Shown here in pieces: positions 8,461-20,397 of a stretch of DNA of 64,000 bases. Position numbers and translations under genes: made by a program. Origin of the DNA: Nocardia colli (GTDB lineage Bacteria > Actinomycetota > Actinomycetes > Mycobacteriales > Mycobacteriaceae); the NCBI RefSeq assembly GCF_008704205.1, contig NZ_VXLC01000019.1:86851-150850 (forward strand), given 5' to 3'. The stretch's first letter is position 1. Each line of letters begins with the position of its first letter. The notes under the pieces are model-generated. The model ran no database searches, was not told where the DNA came from, and saw only the letters and a list, made by a program, of their open reading frames with translations.

Positions 8461-10065
8461 GGCGTGGCGGACAGCGGAATTCGGGTCTGTGACGTCGATC
8501 AGGTAGAACCAGTCCATCTGGGTTTGCTCCGGAGTGACCTCGAGTACGCCGTAGCCGTGTGAGTCGAGTTCGACGTAGCGGAAGTGTCGGTTGACGCCCT
8601 TGATCGACTCCGCGATCGGTGCCGAGTTGAGCTTCAGCATGTCGCCGATGCTGGTCGAGGTGATCGATGGGACGACGAACTCGGCGCCGGCGGTGGGGCC
8701 CGCCGGGTAGTTGGCGGTGTCGATGGGCAGGTCGGCGGCCCACGAGGAGTGGATGTCGCCGGTCAGGAACACCACGTCGGAGACCTGCTGCTCGGTGATC
8801 GCGCGGAACAGGCGCTGCCGGTCCGCGGTGTAGCCGTCCCACTGATCGCCGTTGACGGTGAGGCCGGACTGCGGCACGCCGAGGGCGGTGGTGATCGCCG
8901 CGGTGGTGGCCGGTTCGAGCGGCGGGAAGACGAGCGGCGCGATCATCACCGAGTTGCCGACCAGTTTCCAGCGCACCGGTGCGGACGCCAATCCGGCGGT
9001 GAGCCAATCCATTTGGCCTTTGCCGGTGATGGTGCGCGCCGGGTTGTCCGCCTCGCGCCAGCCCGCGCCCGGCTTCGCCTCCTGGTCGCGGTAGCTGCGC
9101 AGATCCAGCATGGACAGTTCGGCGAGGGTGCCGAAACGGAGCCGGCGATAGATCTGCACATCTGCGCCAGATCCCTGCGCGCGCACCGGCATCCACTCCA
9201 GATAGGCCTGCGTGGACGCGGCCCGGCGATCCTGCCAGTCGCCCTCGGTGGCCGGGTCGTGATTGTTCGCGCCGCCGGACCAGGAGTTGTCCGCGGATTC
9301 GTGGTCGTCCCAGGTGCAGATGAACGGTTGGCGGGCATGCAGATTCAGCAGATCCGGGTCGGTCTTGTACTGCGCGTGGCGAATTCGATAATCTGCCAGG
9401 CTGACCGTCTCGTTCGCCGGCTCATGCGGACGCACCGTGCCGTTGCGCCCGCCGTACTTGCCGCGGCCGTACTCGTAGATGTAGTCGCCGAGGTGCACGA
9501 TGGCATCGAGATCGGTGCGCGCGGCCAGATGGCGGTACGCGCCGAAGTAGCCGGCTTCCCAGTTCGCGCAGGACACGATGCCCAAGCGCAGCCGCTCCGG
9601 TGAATCGGAGATCGCCGGCGCGGTCCGAGTCCGGGCAACCGCGGACGTCTCCCCGAGCGCCGTGAACCGATAGAAGTAGACAGTCCCCGGCGCGAGCCCC
9701 GTCACATCGACCTTCACCGTGTGATCGGAAGCCTCTGTCGCCGTGAGGTTCCCGGAAGCCGCAACCGAACCGAACCCCTCGTCCTCCGCGACTTCCCAAC
9801 GCACACTTGCCGATTCCCCGACCCCCGACCCAGGGGCCGCCTCCTCGGACACCGTGATCCGAGTCCACAGAATCACCCCGCCCGGCAATGGATCCCCCGA
9901 CGCCACCCCATGTCGAAACACCCCACCCGCCGCCCGCGCCGGAGCAACGGTCAACAACGCAGTCGCCGTCGCAACCGCCCCACCCTTCAGCAGCGTCCGC
10001 CGCCCGAAGGGCCCAACCGAAGAATCTGAAACGACCACGTTTTCAGCCACGACTACTGATCCCAT
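8401..10065 (-). CDS. phoD: Tat-exported PhoD-like alkaline phosphatase
   Basis: A 554-residue PhoD-family phosphatase (phosphate monoester/diester hydrolase using iron and calcium). The N-terminus has a twin-arginine signal, GRRTLLKGG, followed by a hydrophobic stretch ending in PARAAGG. A PhoD N-terminal Ig-like domain (about 40-150) precedes the metallophosphatase domain. Metal motifs visible are SCANWEAGYF, LGDYIYEYG, TWDDHE and LTGDIHSSW. The ATG at 10065 was chosen because it leaves a normal-length Tat signal, though the upstream ribosome site is weak and a GTG slightly downstream is possible. It is probably exported folded for phosphate scavenging. No Pho box could be identified. Its 3' end is embedded in a repeat array. 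Confidence 0.9.
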   Translation of the reverse strand: MGSVVVAENVVVSDSSVGPFGRRTLLKGGAVATATALLTVAPARAAGGVFRHGVASGDPLPGGVILWTRITVSEEAAPGSGVGESASVRWEVAEDEGFGSVAASGNLTATEASDHTVKVDVTGLAPGTVYFYRFTALGETSAVARTRTAPAISDSPERLRLGIVSCANWEAGYFGAYRHLAARTDLDAIVHLGDYIYEYGRGKYGGRNGTVRPHEPANETVSLADYRIRHAQYKTDPDLLNLHARQPFICTWDDHESADNSWSGGANNHDPATEGDWQDRRAASTQAYLEWMPVRAQGSGADVQIYRRLRFGTLAELSMLDLRSYRDQEAKPGAGWREADNPARTITGKGQMDWLTAGLASAPVRWKLVGNSVMIAPLVFPPLEPATTAAITTALGVPQSGLTVNGDQWDGYTADRQRLFRAITEQQVSDVVFLTGDIHSSWAADLPIDTANYPAGPTAGAEFVVPSITSTSIGDMLKLNSAPIAESIKGVNRHFRYVELDSHGYGVLEVTPEQTQMDWFYLIDVTDPNSAVRHATSLAVRSGGRLEPRPAPVS

Positions 10066-10179
10066 CCGATCCACCCGCAACGCGCAAATCGGCTCGCCGA
10101 ACCCCGCCCACCAGACCTCACAACTACCGACCGGCCAATCCAAGGTCCCCGATTCGCGAACGAACCTGACCGCGGCCCA

Positions 10180-10990
10180 TCCACCATGTCACCGCCGCCA
10201 TGTTCCTTCGGCCACTACATCGCCCTGTTCGGATGGTCCAACGGGACCTGATGGAGGTCCCCTCGGCGTGTCACTGCCACTGTGTCCCGCTCGGTGGCTG
10301 CATCGCCTTATCTCAATCTTCCAACGGGACGTGGTGACGGCCCGTCCTGGCGTGTCACCGCTGCTACGTCCCGATCGGTGATCGCATCGCGCTGGTCTGG
10401 TGGTCGTGCGGAGCATGGTGGAGGTTCGCTCAACGTGTGGTCGCCGCTGTGTCCCGTTCAGTGCCCGCATCGCCTTGGTTGGGCAGTCGAGTGGGCTTGA
10501 GGCAGGATTGGGCGGTGGCGCGTAGGTGGCTCGCGACGCAACCCGCACGCGATGAGTTGGCCGGAGCCCAGGGACTCGGCTCGTCGAGCGGGAGCTGATG
10601 GCGGCCCATTCGCCGCGACCATGTCCCGTTCGGCGACTGCATCACCCTTCACGAATGATCCAACGGGACCTGATGGAGGCTGATGGCGGCCTGACTCGGC
10701 GGTTCGTCATTGTCATGTCCGCTGAGCGATCAGGCCGAGCTGGTCATCGAGCCGGATGTGACGTGGTGGCAGTTGGACCGGGGATGTCATCGCCGCTATG
10801 TCCCGCTCAGTGGCTGCAGCGCCCCGGGCCGGGTCGTCCACCGGGACATGATGGTGGTGCATTCGGCGTGTCACCGCTGTGACGTCCCGTTCGGTGGCTA
10901 GGTGACGCGGGTTGGGTGGTGGTGCGGGGCGTGGTGGAGGTTCGTTCGGTGTGTCTCCGCCGTTATGTCCTGTTCGGTGACCGCGTTGCT
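10180..10990. repeat. Array of degenerate ~82-bp palindrome-bearing repeats
   Basis: About nine copies of a motif close to GCTATGTCCCGTTCGGTGG lie at roughly 10198, 10281, 10365, 10447, 10620, 10714, 10797, 10881 and 10963, often 82-85 bp apart. Several units also carry the opposite arm CCAACGGGACCTGATGG (10238, 10321, 10659, 10838). The two motifs can pair (TGTCCCGTTGG with CCAACGGGACA-like arms), so each unit could fold. Two more copies occur at 12935-13050 across the rarA gene. No protein-coding frame is consistent across the array. Confidence 0.7.
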
Positions 10991-11018
10991 GTGGCCGGTG
11001 GGGCTTGGTAGCGGATAG

Positions 11019-11095
11019 TGCTCGGTGCTCGGTGCTCGGTGCTCGGTGCTCGGTGCTCGGTGCTCGGTGCTCGGTGCTCGGTGCTCGGTGCTCGG
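11019..11095. repeat. Eleven perfect tandem copies of TGCTCGG
   Basis: A 77-bp run of the heptamer TGCTCGG with no interruption, 160 bp upstream of rarA. Seven is not a multiple of three, so it is not maintained as coding sequence; it is a simple-sequence repeat expected to change length by slippage. It could act as a phase-variable spacer in the rarA leader, but no promoter was identified. Confidence 0.95.
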
Positions 11096-11258
11096 CGGTG
11101 GTGGGTAGGTGGCTCGCGCCGCACTTGGTGGGCGACCGCTGGTTGGCGGGTTGGTGGTTGGCGGGTGGATTGATTGGCTGGTTGTTGGTTGGGTCGACTG
11201 AGGGGCGCGGGGTGTAGGGGTTCGGGGTTGTCGGTGGGGCTGGGTAACGTTGGCGGGT

Positions 11259-12605
11259 GTGAGCGATGGCTTGTTCGACGTGCCCGGAGAGTCCGTGCCT
11301 GCGGAGCACAGCATCGATACGGTGGTGCGCCGGGATGCGGGGGCGCCGTTGGCGGTGCGGATGCGGCCGGCTTCGTTGGATGAGGTGGTGGGGCAGCAGC
11401 ATTTGCTGGGGGCGGGGGCGCCGTTGCGGCGGTTGGTCGAGGGGGCGGGGGCGGCTTCGGTGTTGCTGTACGGGCCGCCGGGGACCGGGAAGACGACGCT
11501 TGCCTCGTTGATTTCGCATTCGACGGGGCGGCGATTCGAGGCGCTGTCGGCGTTGTCGGCGGGGGTGAAGGAGGTGCGCGCGGTTATTGATGTCGCGCGG
11601 CGCAGGCTGTCGGCGGGCGAGCAGACCGTGTTGTTCATCGACGAGGTGCATCGGTTCTCCAAGACGCAGCAGGACGCGTTGCTCGCCGCGGTGGAGAACC
11701 GGATCGTGCTGCTGGTCGGGGCGACCACCGAGAATCCGTCGTTTTCCGTGGTGTCGCCGCTGCTGTCGCGGTCGCTGGTGCTGCAACTGCAATCGCTGAC
11801 CGAGGACGACATCCGGCAGGTGCTGCTGCGCGCGATCCACGACAAACGTGGGCTGGACGACCAGTACACGGTGTCGGACGAGGCGCTCGATCACATCATC
11901 CGGATCGCGGGCGGTGACGCCCGGCGCGCGCTCACCGCGTTGGAGGCGTCGGCCGAATCGTCGCTGGACGGAACCGTCGGCGTCGAACTCGTAGAGGCCA
12001 GCGTCGACAAGGCCGCGGTCCGCTACGACCGGGCCGGCGACCAGCACTACGACGTGATCAGCGCGTTCATCAAATCCATCCGCGGCTCCGACGTCGACGC
12101 CGCGCTGCACTACCTGGCCAGGATGCTCACCGCGGGCGAGGACCCGCGCTTCATCGCCCGCAGGCTGATGATCCACGCGAGCGAAGACATCGGCATGGCC
12201 GACCCGATGGCGTTGCAAACCGCCACCGCCGCCGCACAGGTGGTCCAGCTGGTCGGCCTCCCCGAGGCTCGTCTCGCATTGGCGCAAGCCACAATTCATC
12301 TCGCGAGCGCCCCGAAATCCGGCGCCGTGATCGCCGCACTGGGCGCCGCCATGGCCGACGTCGCGGCAGGCAAGGCAGGCGCGGTCCCACCGCATCTGCG
12401 CGACGGCCACTACGCGGGCGCAGCCAAACTCGGCAACGCCCAGGGCTACAGGTACCCGCACGACAACAAGGACGGCGTCCTCGCCCAGCAATACCCACCG
12501 GACGAACTGGTCGGCGTGAACTACTACCAACCCACCGACCACGGCAACGAACGCGAAGTCGGCCCGCGGGTAGACAAGTTGCGCCGAATCATCCGCGGCA
12601 AGTAA
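11259..12605 (+). CDS. rarA: Replication-associated recombination protein A (MgsA/RarA AAA+ ATPase)
   Basis: A 448-residue clamp-loader-related AAA+ ATPase acting at stalled replication forks. Walker A is GPPGTGKTTL, Walker B is VLFIDEVHRF, sensor 1 is GATTENPSFSV, and the arginine finger region is LLSRS. The C-terminal tetramerisation domain with ASEDIGMADP and the terminal LRRIIRGK are typical. A GTG at 11259 (VSDGLFDVPG) fits known family N-termini better than the TTG 9 nt upstream. It matches Mycobacterium Rv2559c in length and lies in the same region relative to alaS and aspS. Long repeat-rich gaps flank it on both sides, so it is probably transcribed alone. Confidence 0.93.
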   Translation: MSDGLFDVPGESVPAEHSIDTVVRRDAGAPLAVRMRPASLDEVVGQQHLLGAGAPLRRLVEGAGAASVLLYGPPGTGKTTLASLISHSTGRRFEALSALSAGVKEVRAVIDVARRRLSAGEQTVLFIDEVHRFSKTQQDALLAAVENRIVLLVGATTENPSFSVVSPLLSRSLVLQLQSLTEDDIRQVLLRAIHDKRGLDDQYTVSDEALDHIIRIAGGDARRALTALEASAESSLDGTVGVELVEASVDKAAVRYDRAGDQHYDVISAFIKSIRGSDVDAALHYLARMLTAGEDPRFIARRLMIHASEDIGMADPMALQTATAAAQVVQLVGLPEARLALAQATIHLASAPKSGAVIAALGAAMADVAAGKAGAVPPHLRDGHYAGAAKLGNAQGYRYPHDNKDGVLAQQYPPDELVGVNYYQPTDHGNEREVGPRVDKLRRIIRGK

Positions 12606-13237
12606 CGCCTTGTCCAGGAGAGTTCGGCACGTTCCTCGGCGCCCCCGGCCGCGTTGTCGCCGCCGACACAACCCCGGTCCAAGCGCCTCCTCCGCTTGCC
12701 GGCCGGGCGGAGCCACCGATAAGCGCACCGACCTTCCTGGACGAGGCACTAGCTCACGCCGCGAACATCCAAGATCGGGTGACAATACGAGCAACGTCGG
12801 TCCATGCGGCTCGGTTGCGCCAGCCCATCAGTAACACCTAGCTGTACTTTCCGCGCCCCCACGGACGCAGTATCTGATGACTACCCGAGGCACAGCCCGC
12901 GGATGGGCAAGTCGAACGGGACATGCCGGAGCAACTTGCGGCGTGTCACCACCCCATTGTCCCGCTCGCCATTACGGCATTGAGCCGGCGGGACATGACG
13001 GAGCGATTAGTCCGATTGTTCCGCCGACATGTCCCGTTCGGTGTGGGGCTGGTTCGTGATCGACGGCACCAGCCGGACATTTCGTGGGCATGGGCGGCGA
13101 CGGGGCAGCGCCGCCGCTGCCCCGACCAGGCCGAAGCGCCGCCGTTTGCGCTGGATTGTTCGCGGGAACTGGGCTCTCCCTACGTCTGCGTACACCGGGG
13201 ATCGGGGCCGACGGCCGGAATCCGTAAGACTGGCGAT
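12606..13237. other. Gene-free gap with two more copies of the palindromic ~82-bp repeat
   Basis: No supported gene. Around 12915-13050 there are two or more degenerate copies of the repeat seen at 10.2-11.0 kb (GTGTCACCACCCCATTGTCCCG and the ACATGTCCCGTTCGG form, plus opposite-arm CGGGACATG at 12917 and 12989). Nothing is recognised at 12606-12900 or 13060-13237 apart from the upstream region of the acetyltransferase gene. Confidence 0.55.
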
Positions 13238-13714
13238 ATGGCTATCGTGATCAGGCCCGGGCGGCCGGATGAAGCGACGCTGCTCAGCGGTCTTGCGTTG
13301 CGGTCCAAAGGTTTCTGGGGCTACAGCGAACAACTTCTCGACTTGTTCAGATCCGAGCTGACCCTCACTCCAGACGAGGTAGCGGTTCGACGCACCGCCG
13401 TGGCCGAGCTCGGCGGTGCGATCGTCGGGTTCGTGACCATCGAGGGCACCGGCCCCGCGGGTGAACTGGGAATGCTGTTCGTCGCGCCGGAGGCCATCGG
13501 CACGGGAGTCGGTACCGCACTGTTCCGGCATGCGATCGAGACCGCTCGTCGCGCCGGTTTCGATCGGTTGCTCATCGAGGCGGATCCGAACGCCGAACCG
13601 TTCTACCGCGCGATGGGCGCGAGCAGAATCGGCACGGTCGACTCCGGGTCGATTCCTGGGCGCGAGTTGCCGTTGATGGAGGTGCACACTGCGCCCGCTG
13701 GCCCGATTGTCTAG
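13238..13714 (+). CDS. GNAT-family N-acetyltransferase
   Basis: A 158-residue single-domain GNAT acetyltransferase. The N-terminal strand is IVIRPGRPDEATLL, and the acetyl-CoA pyrophosphate loop is recognisable as GTGVGTALFRHAIE (a form of Q/RxxGxG/A, here following LFVAPEAI). A C-terminal strand with ADPNAEPFYRAMGASRIG completes the fold. The ATG at 13238 is the start that begins at the domain. It is 200 nt upstream of alaS on the same strand. The acceptor substrate cannot be predicted. Confidence 0.85.
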   Translation: MAIVIRPGRPDEATLLSGLALRSKGFWGYSEQLLDLFRSELTLTPDEVAVRRTAVAELGGAIVGFVTIEGTGPAGELGMLFVAPEAIGTGVGTALFRHAIETARRAGFDRLLIEADPNAEPFYRAMGASRIGTVDSGSIPGRELPLMEVHTAPAGPIV

Positions 13715-13913
13715 CTGGACACCGAAGCATCCGCGCACGCCGGCCGCGGCCGAATAAGTCCACAGTCCGCCAACTGAACGTGGACAGCAGCGACTGCCAC
13801 TCGCAACCCGCTCCTGCTGGACAATCGATCAGGTCGGGCGCGGCACCGCCCGTGTCCCACACCACCCGACTCGATGAAAAACCATGTGCACCGCACCGGT
13901 AGGCTGGATATCT

Positions 13914-16576
<2,663 letters not shown>

Positions 16577-16577
<1 letters not shown>

Positions 16578-17236
16578 TGGCGGACCCCGATAGTTCCGAG
16601 AGGTCGGTGTCGCTGGGCACCGACCGGCCCCACTTTGACGCCGATGCGGGTCGTGCCCGGGTGACGGGTGGGTCGGTCGAACCCGCTGTTTCTTCGGCGG
16701 CTCAGCATGGCACCGATCGGCCCACTCCCGACACCGATCCCGGCCGCGGCCGGCGAATTGCCGTCGATGTCGGCAGTGTCCGGATCGGCGTCGCCTCGAG
16801 CGACCCCGACGGCGTCCTCGCCACGCCCGTGGAAACCGTGCCGCGCGCGAAGCCGAACAAGCGCTCGGTCGGCCCAGCGCCCGATATCGCCAGAATTGCT
16901 GAAATTGTGCGGGAGTACGAGGCAGTCGAGGTGATCGTGGGTCTGCCGCGAACATTGCGCGGGGAGAAGGGCACTGCCGCTACCATTGCCACCGCATTCG
17001 CCGACGAGTTGCGGGCCGCCGTGTCGCCGGTACCTATACGACTTTCCGACGAACGTTTGACTACGGTGTCAGCTGCACGTGCATTGCGGGACAGTGGAGT
17101 TCGCGCGCGTGGCCAGCGGCAAGTGATCGATCAGGCGGCGGCCGTCTCGATCCTGCAAGGATGGTTGGACGAACGGAGTGCGGTGTTGAGGTCGGTTGAA
17201 GCGGTGCGTCATGCGTCGTCCGAGGACGACGCATGA
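16577..17236 (+). CDS. ruvX: YqgF/RuvX-type RNase H-fold nuclease
   Basis: A 219-residue YqgF-family protein (putative pre-16S rRNA nuclease, RNase H fold). The domain starts at RRIAVDVGSVRIGVA, with the active-site Asp in the first strand; further motifs are EVIVGLPRTLRG and the terminal DQAAAVSILQGWLD. About 60 residues of low-complexity sequence precede the domain, unusual compared with the roughly 140-170 residue homologues; either the N-terminus is extended or translation begins later. The ATG at 16577 overlaps the alaS stop by one base, which favours the long form through translational coupling. The 3' end overlaps mltG by 4 nt (ATGA). Confidence 0.85.
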
Positions 17237-18768
17237 CGGATCGATGGGCGCGGGCCGAGGAACGGTTCCGACAGCGCGAAGCTGATCGGCGTTACCGGCG
17301 TGACGACCGAGCCTGGGGTGGGCAGAACAGCAGAGACAACCGGGGCAAGACGAACCGCGTGGTCGGCCGTGAGCAGGACGACTGGGACGACTACGATGAC
17401 GACACGACGGTCATCCCGCGCTACACCGACGACATGGACGACCAGCCGCCGCCGGCCCCGGCGCCACGGTCCAGGGAGCGGCGCGACGCACCGCGCCCGC
17501 GGGTCGGCCGCCGGGAGCCGGTCGATGACGACGACGAGCCCGAGGGGCGGCGCCGGTCGAAGAGCCCGCAGCGCAGCAGGCGCTCCAGGGCCGCCTCGCG
17601 GAAAGCCAAAGAGCGCAAGCGTCGCCGGCGCACGCTGTGGTTGGTCGCCGGTGTCTTCGTGCTGCTGTTCGCGGGCGCCGCGGTGTTCGCGGGGATGAAG
17701 CTGATCAAGTCGCTCGGCAGCCCCGAGGACTACGCGGCCGGCGGACAGCCGGGACCGCTGGTCGTCGTGCAGGTGCACGACGGGGACACCTCGCAGCAGA
17801 TCGCCGCGACCATGAAGGACCGCGGCGTGGTCGCCAGCACGGGCGCGTTCTTCGAAGCGGCCGTGCGGAATTCGAACATGAACTCGGTGCAGCCGGGCTT
17901 CTACGCGATCCCCAGCAAGATTCCCGCCGCGCAGGCGGTCACCCAGCTGCTCGGTAAGCAAGCGCGGGTCGGGAACCTGGTCATCCCCGAGGGACGGCTG
18001 CTGCACGACCAGTACGAGGTCGGCGGCTCCGGCCGGCGCACCGACGGCATCTACCGCATGATGGCGGCGGCCAGCTGCATCGGCACCGGCCCCACCCAGA
18101 AGTGCGTCACCTACGAACAACTCGACGCCGCGGGCGCGAACGTCGACCTGGCCGCGCTCGGCGTGCCCGCCTGGGCCGCGCAGGGGGTCAAGGACTGCCC
18201 GGACCGGACCAGGCAGCTCGAGGGCCTGATCGCCGCGGGCACTTTGGATTTCGACCCGAGCGGCACGCCGGAGCAGATGCTGCGCCAGGTCGTGTCGGCC
18301 AGCGCCAAGAGCTACGAGTCCACCGGGTTGTTGCAGTCCGGCGGCGAGACCAAGCTGACGCCGTACCAGACGCTGATCGCCGCGTCGCTGGTCGAACGCG
18401 AGGCCAAGCCGCAGGACATGGGCAAGGTCGCGCGGGTGATCGTGAACCGGCTCCGGGTCCCGCAGATGCTGCAATTCGACTCGACGGTGAACTACGCGCT
18501 GGACCGCACCGAGGTGCAGACCACCGACGCCGACCGCGCCGCGGAGACCCCGTGGAACACCTACGCGAAGACCGGCCTGCCCGCCACGCCGATCTCCGCG
18601 CCGTCGCTGAACGCGTTGCGCGCCATGGAGAATCCGGAAGCGGGGTCGTGGTTGTACTTCGTCACCGTCGACAAGCAGGGCACCACCCTGTTCACCGACG
18701 ACTACAAGCAGCACCAGCGCTACATCCAGCAGGCCCAGGCGAGCGGAATCCTGGACAGTGGCCGCTGA
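17233..18768 (+). CDS. mltG: Endolytic transglycosylase MltG (YceG-like)
   Basis: A 511-residue peptidoglycan lytic transglycosylase that cuts nascent glycan strands and so limits their length. A long cytoplasmic N-terminus (about 1-133) is highly charged and disordered, with Arg-rich and Asp-rich patches. One membrane helix follows (about 135-156), then a LysM-like domain and the YceG domain. The catalytic glutamate lies in SLVEREA (E388), and the conserved QFDSTVNYAL and WNTYAKTGLP segments follow. It overlaps ruvX by 4 nt and aroE by 11 nt, so it is translated as part of the alaS operon. The charged tail may recruit divisome partners; that is inference. Confidence 0.93.
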   Translation: MTDRWARAEERFRQREADRRYRRDDRAWGGQNSRDNRGKTNRVVGREQDDWDDYDDDTTVIPRYTDDMDDQPPPAPAPRSRERRDAPRPRVGRREPVDDDDEPEGRRRSKSPQRSRRSRAASRKAKERKRRRRTLWLVAGVFVLLFAGAAVFAGMKLIKSLGSPEDYAAGGQPGPLVVVQVHDGDTSQQIAATMKDRGVVASTGAFFEAAVRNSNMNSVQPGFYAIPSKIPAAQAVTQLLGKQARVGNLVIPEGRLLHDQYEVGGSGRRTDGIYRMMAAASCIGTGPTQKCVTYEQLDAAGANVDLAALGVPAWAAQGVKDCPDRTRQLEGLIAAGTLDFDPSGTPEQMLRQVVSASAKSYESTGLLQSGGETKLTPYQTLIAASLVEREAKPQDMGKVARVIVNRLRVPQMLQFDSTVNYALDRTEVQTTDADRAAETPWNTYAKTGLPATPISAPSLNALRAMENPEAGSWLYFVTVDKQGTTLFTDDYKQHQRYIQQAQASGILDSGR

Positions 18769-19573
18769 ACGCAAGGCGGCGGTGCTGGGCAAGCCCATCG
18801 CGCACTCCCGCTCGCCGCAGCTGCATCTGGCCGCGTATCGCGCGCTCGGGCTCGACTGGAGCTACGAGCGGATCGAATGCACGGGCGAGCAGCTGCCCGG
18901 GCTGGTCGACGGGCTCGGGCCGGAGTGGGTCGGGCTGTCGGTGACCATGCCGGGCAAGGAGGCCGCGCTGGCCTACGCCGACGAGCGGACCGAGCGGGCG
19001 GTGCTGGTCGGTTCGGCCAACACGCTGGTCCGAGGCGAGGGCGGATGGAAGGCCGACTGCACCGATGTGGACGGTGTGCTCGGCGCGTTGCGGGGTGGCG
19101 GGGTCACGGATGTGGACGAGGCGGTGGTGCTCGGTGCCGGTGGGACCGCGCGGCCTGCGCTGCTCGCGTTGTCCGAGCTCGGGGCGAAGACGGTGACCGT
19201 GATCGCGCGCGATGCCGGACGGGCGAGCAGCGCACTGGATCTCGCGGAGCGGCTCGGCATGAACGCGGCGGTGACCAGTTTCGATCCGGCCGCGATCGCC
19301 GGTCTCTGTGAGCGGGCCGGTGCCGTGGTCAGCACGATTCCGGCCGAGGCGGCGGCGGTGGTCGCCGATGCGGTCGCGACGGCACCCGTGGTGCTCGACG
19401 CGATCTACAACCCATGGCCGACGCCGCTGGCTGAAGCCGTGTCGCGGGCCGGGCACACGGTGGTCAGCGGATTGCAGATGTTGCTGAACCAGGCGTACGG
19501 GCAAGTGGAGCAGTTCACCGGCCGGCCGGCCCCGCGTGCGGAAATGGCGGCGGCGCTGGCGGATTCGGCCTGA
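18758..19573 (+). CDS. aroE: Shikimate dehydrogenase
   Basis: A 271-residue NADP-dependent shikimate dehydrogenase: 3-dehydroshikimate to shikimate in the chorismate pathway. The substrate-binding SRSPQLH serines (IAHSRSPQLH), the catalytic Lys and neighbours in TMPGKEAAL, ANTLV and the TDVDG Asp are present, as is the nucleotide loop GAGGTARPAL. The C-terminal GLQMLLNQAYGQVEQFTG is typical. A GTG at 18758 starts it within the last codons of mltG. The rest of the pathway (aroC, aroK, aroB) lies 2 kb away on the other strand. Confidence 0.95.
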   Translation: MAAERKAAVLGKPIAHSRSPQLHLAAYRALGLDWSYERIECTGEQLPGLVDGLGPEWVGLSVTMPGKEAALAYADERTERAVLVGSANTLVRGEGGWKADCTDVDGVLGALRGGGVTDVDEAVVLGAGGTARPALLALSELGAKTVTVIARDAGRASSALDLAERLGMNAAVTSFDPAAIAGLCERAGAVVSTIPAEAAAVVADAVATAPVVLDAIYNPWPTPLAEAVSRAGHTVVSGLQMLLNQAYGQVEQFTGRPAPRAEMAAALADSA

Positions 19574-19736
19574 GCGGGTCGGCCGGGTCGGTCCGGCGGA
19601 CTTCGCGACCGGGCCGGGCGATTCGACCTCCTCGGTGGCCTGCGATTCCGCCTGGTGTGGCAGGGGAGCGGCCTCGTCCAGAAACTGATACCGGTTCTAG
19701 TTTGGTTCGGCGATGCGCAGGGTTATGGTGGTCGGC

Positions 19737-20198
19737 ATGAATGCTTGGGTGTTGCGGGCCGTCGTGCTCGGTGCGCTGGTCGTCCTCCTGCGTGCCGTGC
19801 TCGGGTTCGCGATGGTGAACTGGCCGACCCACGGGGTCTGGATGCGGGTGTTCAGCCTCGTCCTGATCGTGGCCGCCGTCCTGTACTGGGGTGTGCTGGA
19901 CGGACGCAAGGACCGCTCGGCTCAGCCCGACCCGGAGCGCGGCACCGACCTGACCCTGCTGTGGCTCAAGGCTGCCGCGGCGGGTGGCGTCGGCAGCGGG
20001 CTCGGCGCGTGGATCATCGACTGGCTGCCCAAGTTCGACCTCGGCGACAACGGGATCCTCTTCGAGCTCACCGCGGGTGCGGCGTTCATCGTCCTGCTGA
20101 TCTTCATTCCGGCGCTGATCGGCGTCGGGCTCGGCCGGATCCTGGCGGACCGCTCGCACAACAAGCAGTCGGCTCCCGCCGTACACACCCCTGCCTGA
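19737..20198 (+). CDS. Small four-helix membrane protein (B-4DMT-like)
   Basis: A 153-residue protein with four predicted membrane helices (about 3-26, 36-52, 72-92, 104-130) and a short hydrophilic tail. It resembles the actinobacterial B-4DMT family proteins, small relatives of drug/metabolite transporters; that assignment is from recall of the family's size and appearance. The ATG at 19737 gives an N-terminal helix directly; an in-frame start 8 codons upstream is possible. It is followed at once by a good terminator-like hairpin. Substrate unknown. Confidence 0.6.
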   Translation: MNAWVLRAVVLGALVVLLRAVLGFAMVNWPTHGVWMRVFSLVLIVAAVLYWGVLDGRKDRSAQPDPERGTDLTLLWLKAAAAGGVGSGLGAWIIDWLPKFDLGDNGILFELTAGAAFIVLLIFIPALIGVGLGRILADRSHNKQSAPAVHTPA

Positions 20199-20207
20199 CC
20201 TTTCGCG

Positions 20208-20245
20208 AAACGGCGCACTCCGATCACGGGGTGCGCCGTTTCTGC
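20208..20245 (+). terminator. Rho-independent terminator-like hairpin
   Basis: Perfect 11-bp inverted repeat AAACGGCGCAC / GTGCGCCGTTT (20208-20218 and 20231-20241) just after the four-helix membrane protein, followed by TTCTG. The T tract is short, as is normal in actinobacteria. Confidence 0.75.
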
Positions 20246-20397
20246 TGTCCGGTCCTCGATGCGTGCACGGACTACCATCGAGGGTGACTGCCAACTCGCA
20301 CTGCACTCTGCCAACCTGCCGCTGTCTGGTCGTTTGCTGACCGTCCCATCGATATCCTGTTGCTATCCAATGCATTTCAACGGGAGGGGACATTGTG

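Noticed and set aside
10180..11095. CRISPR array
   Set aside because: Repeats are degenerate, spacing regions are themselves related, and there are no cas genes in the window.
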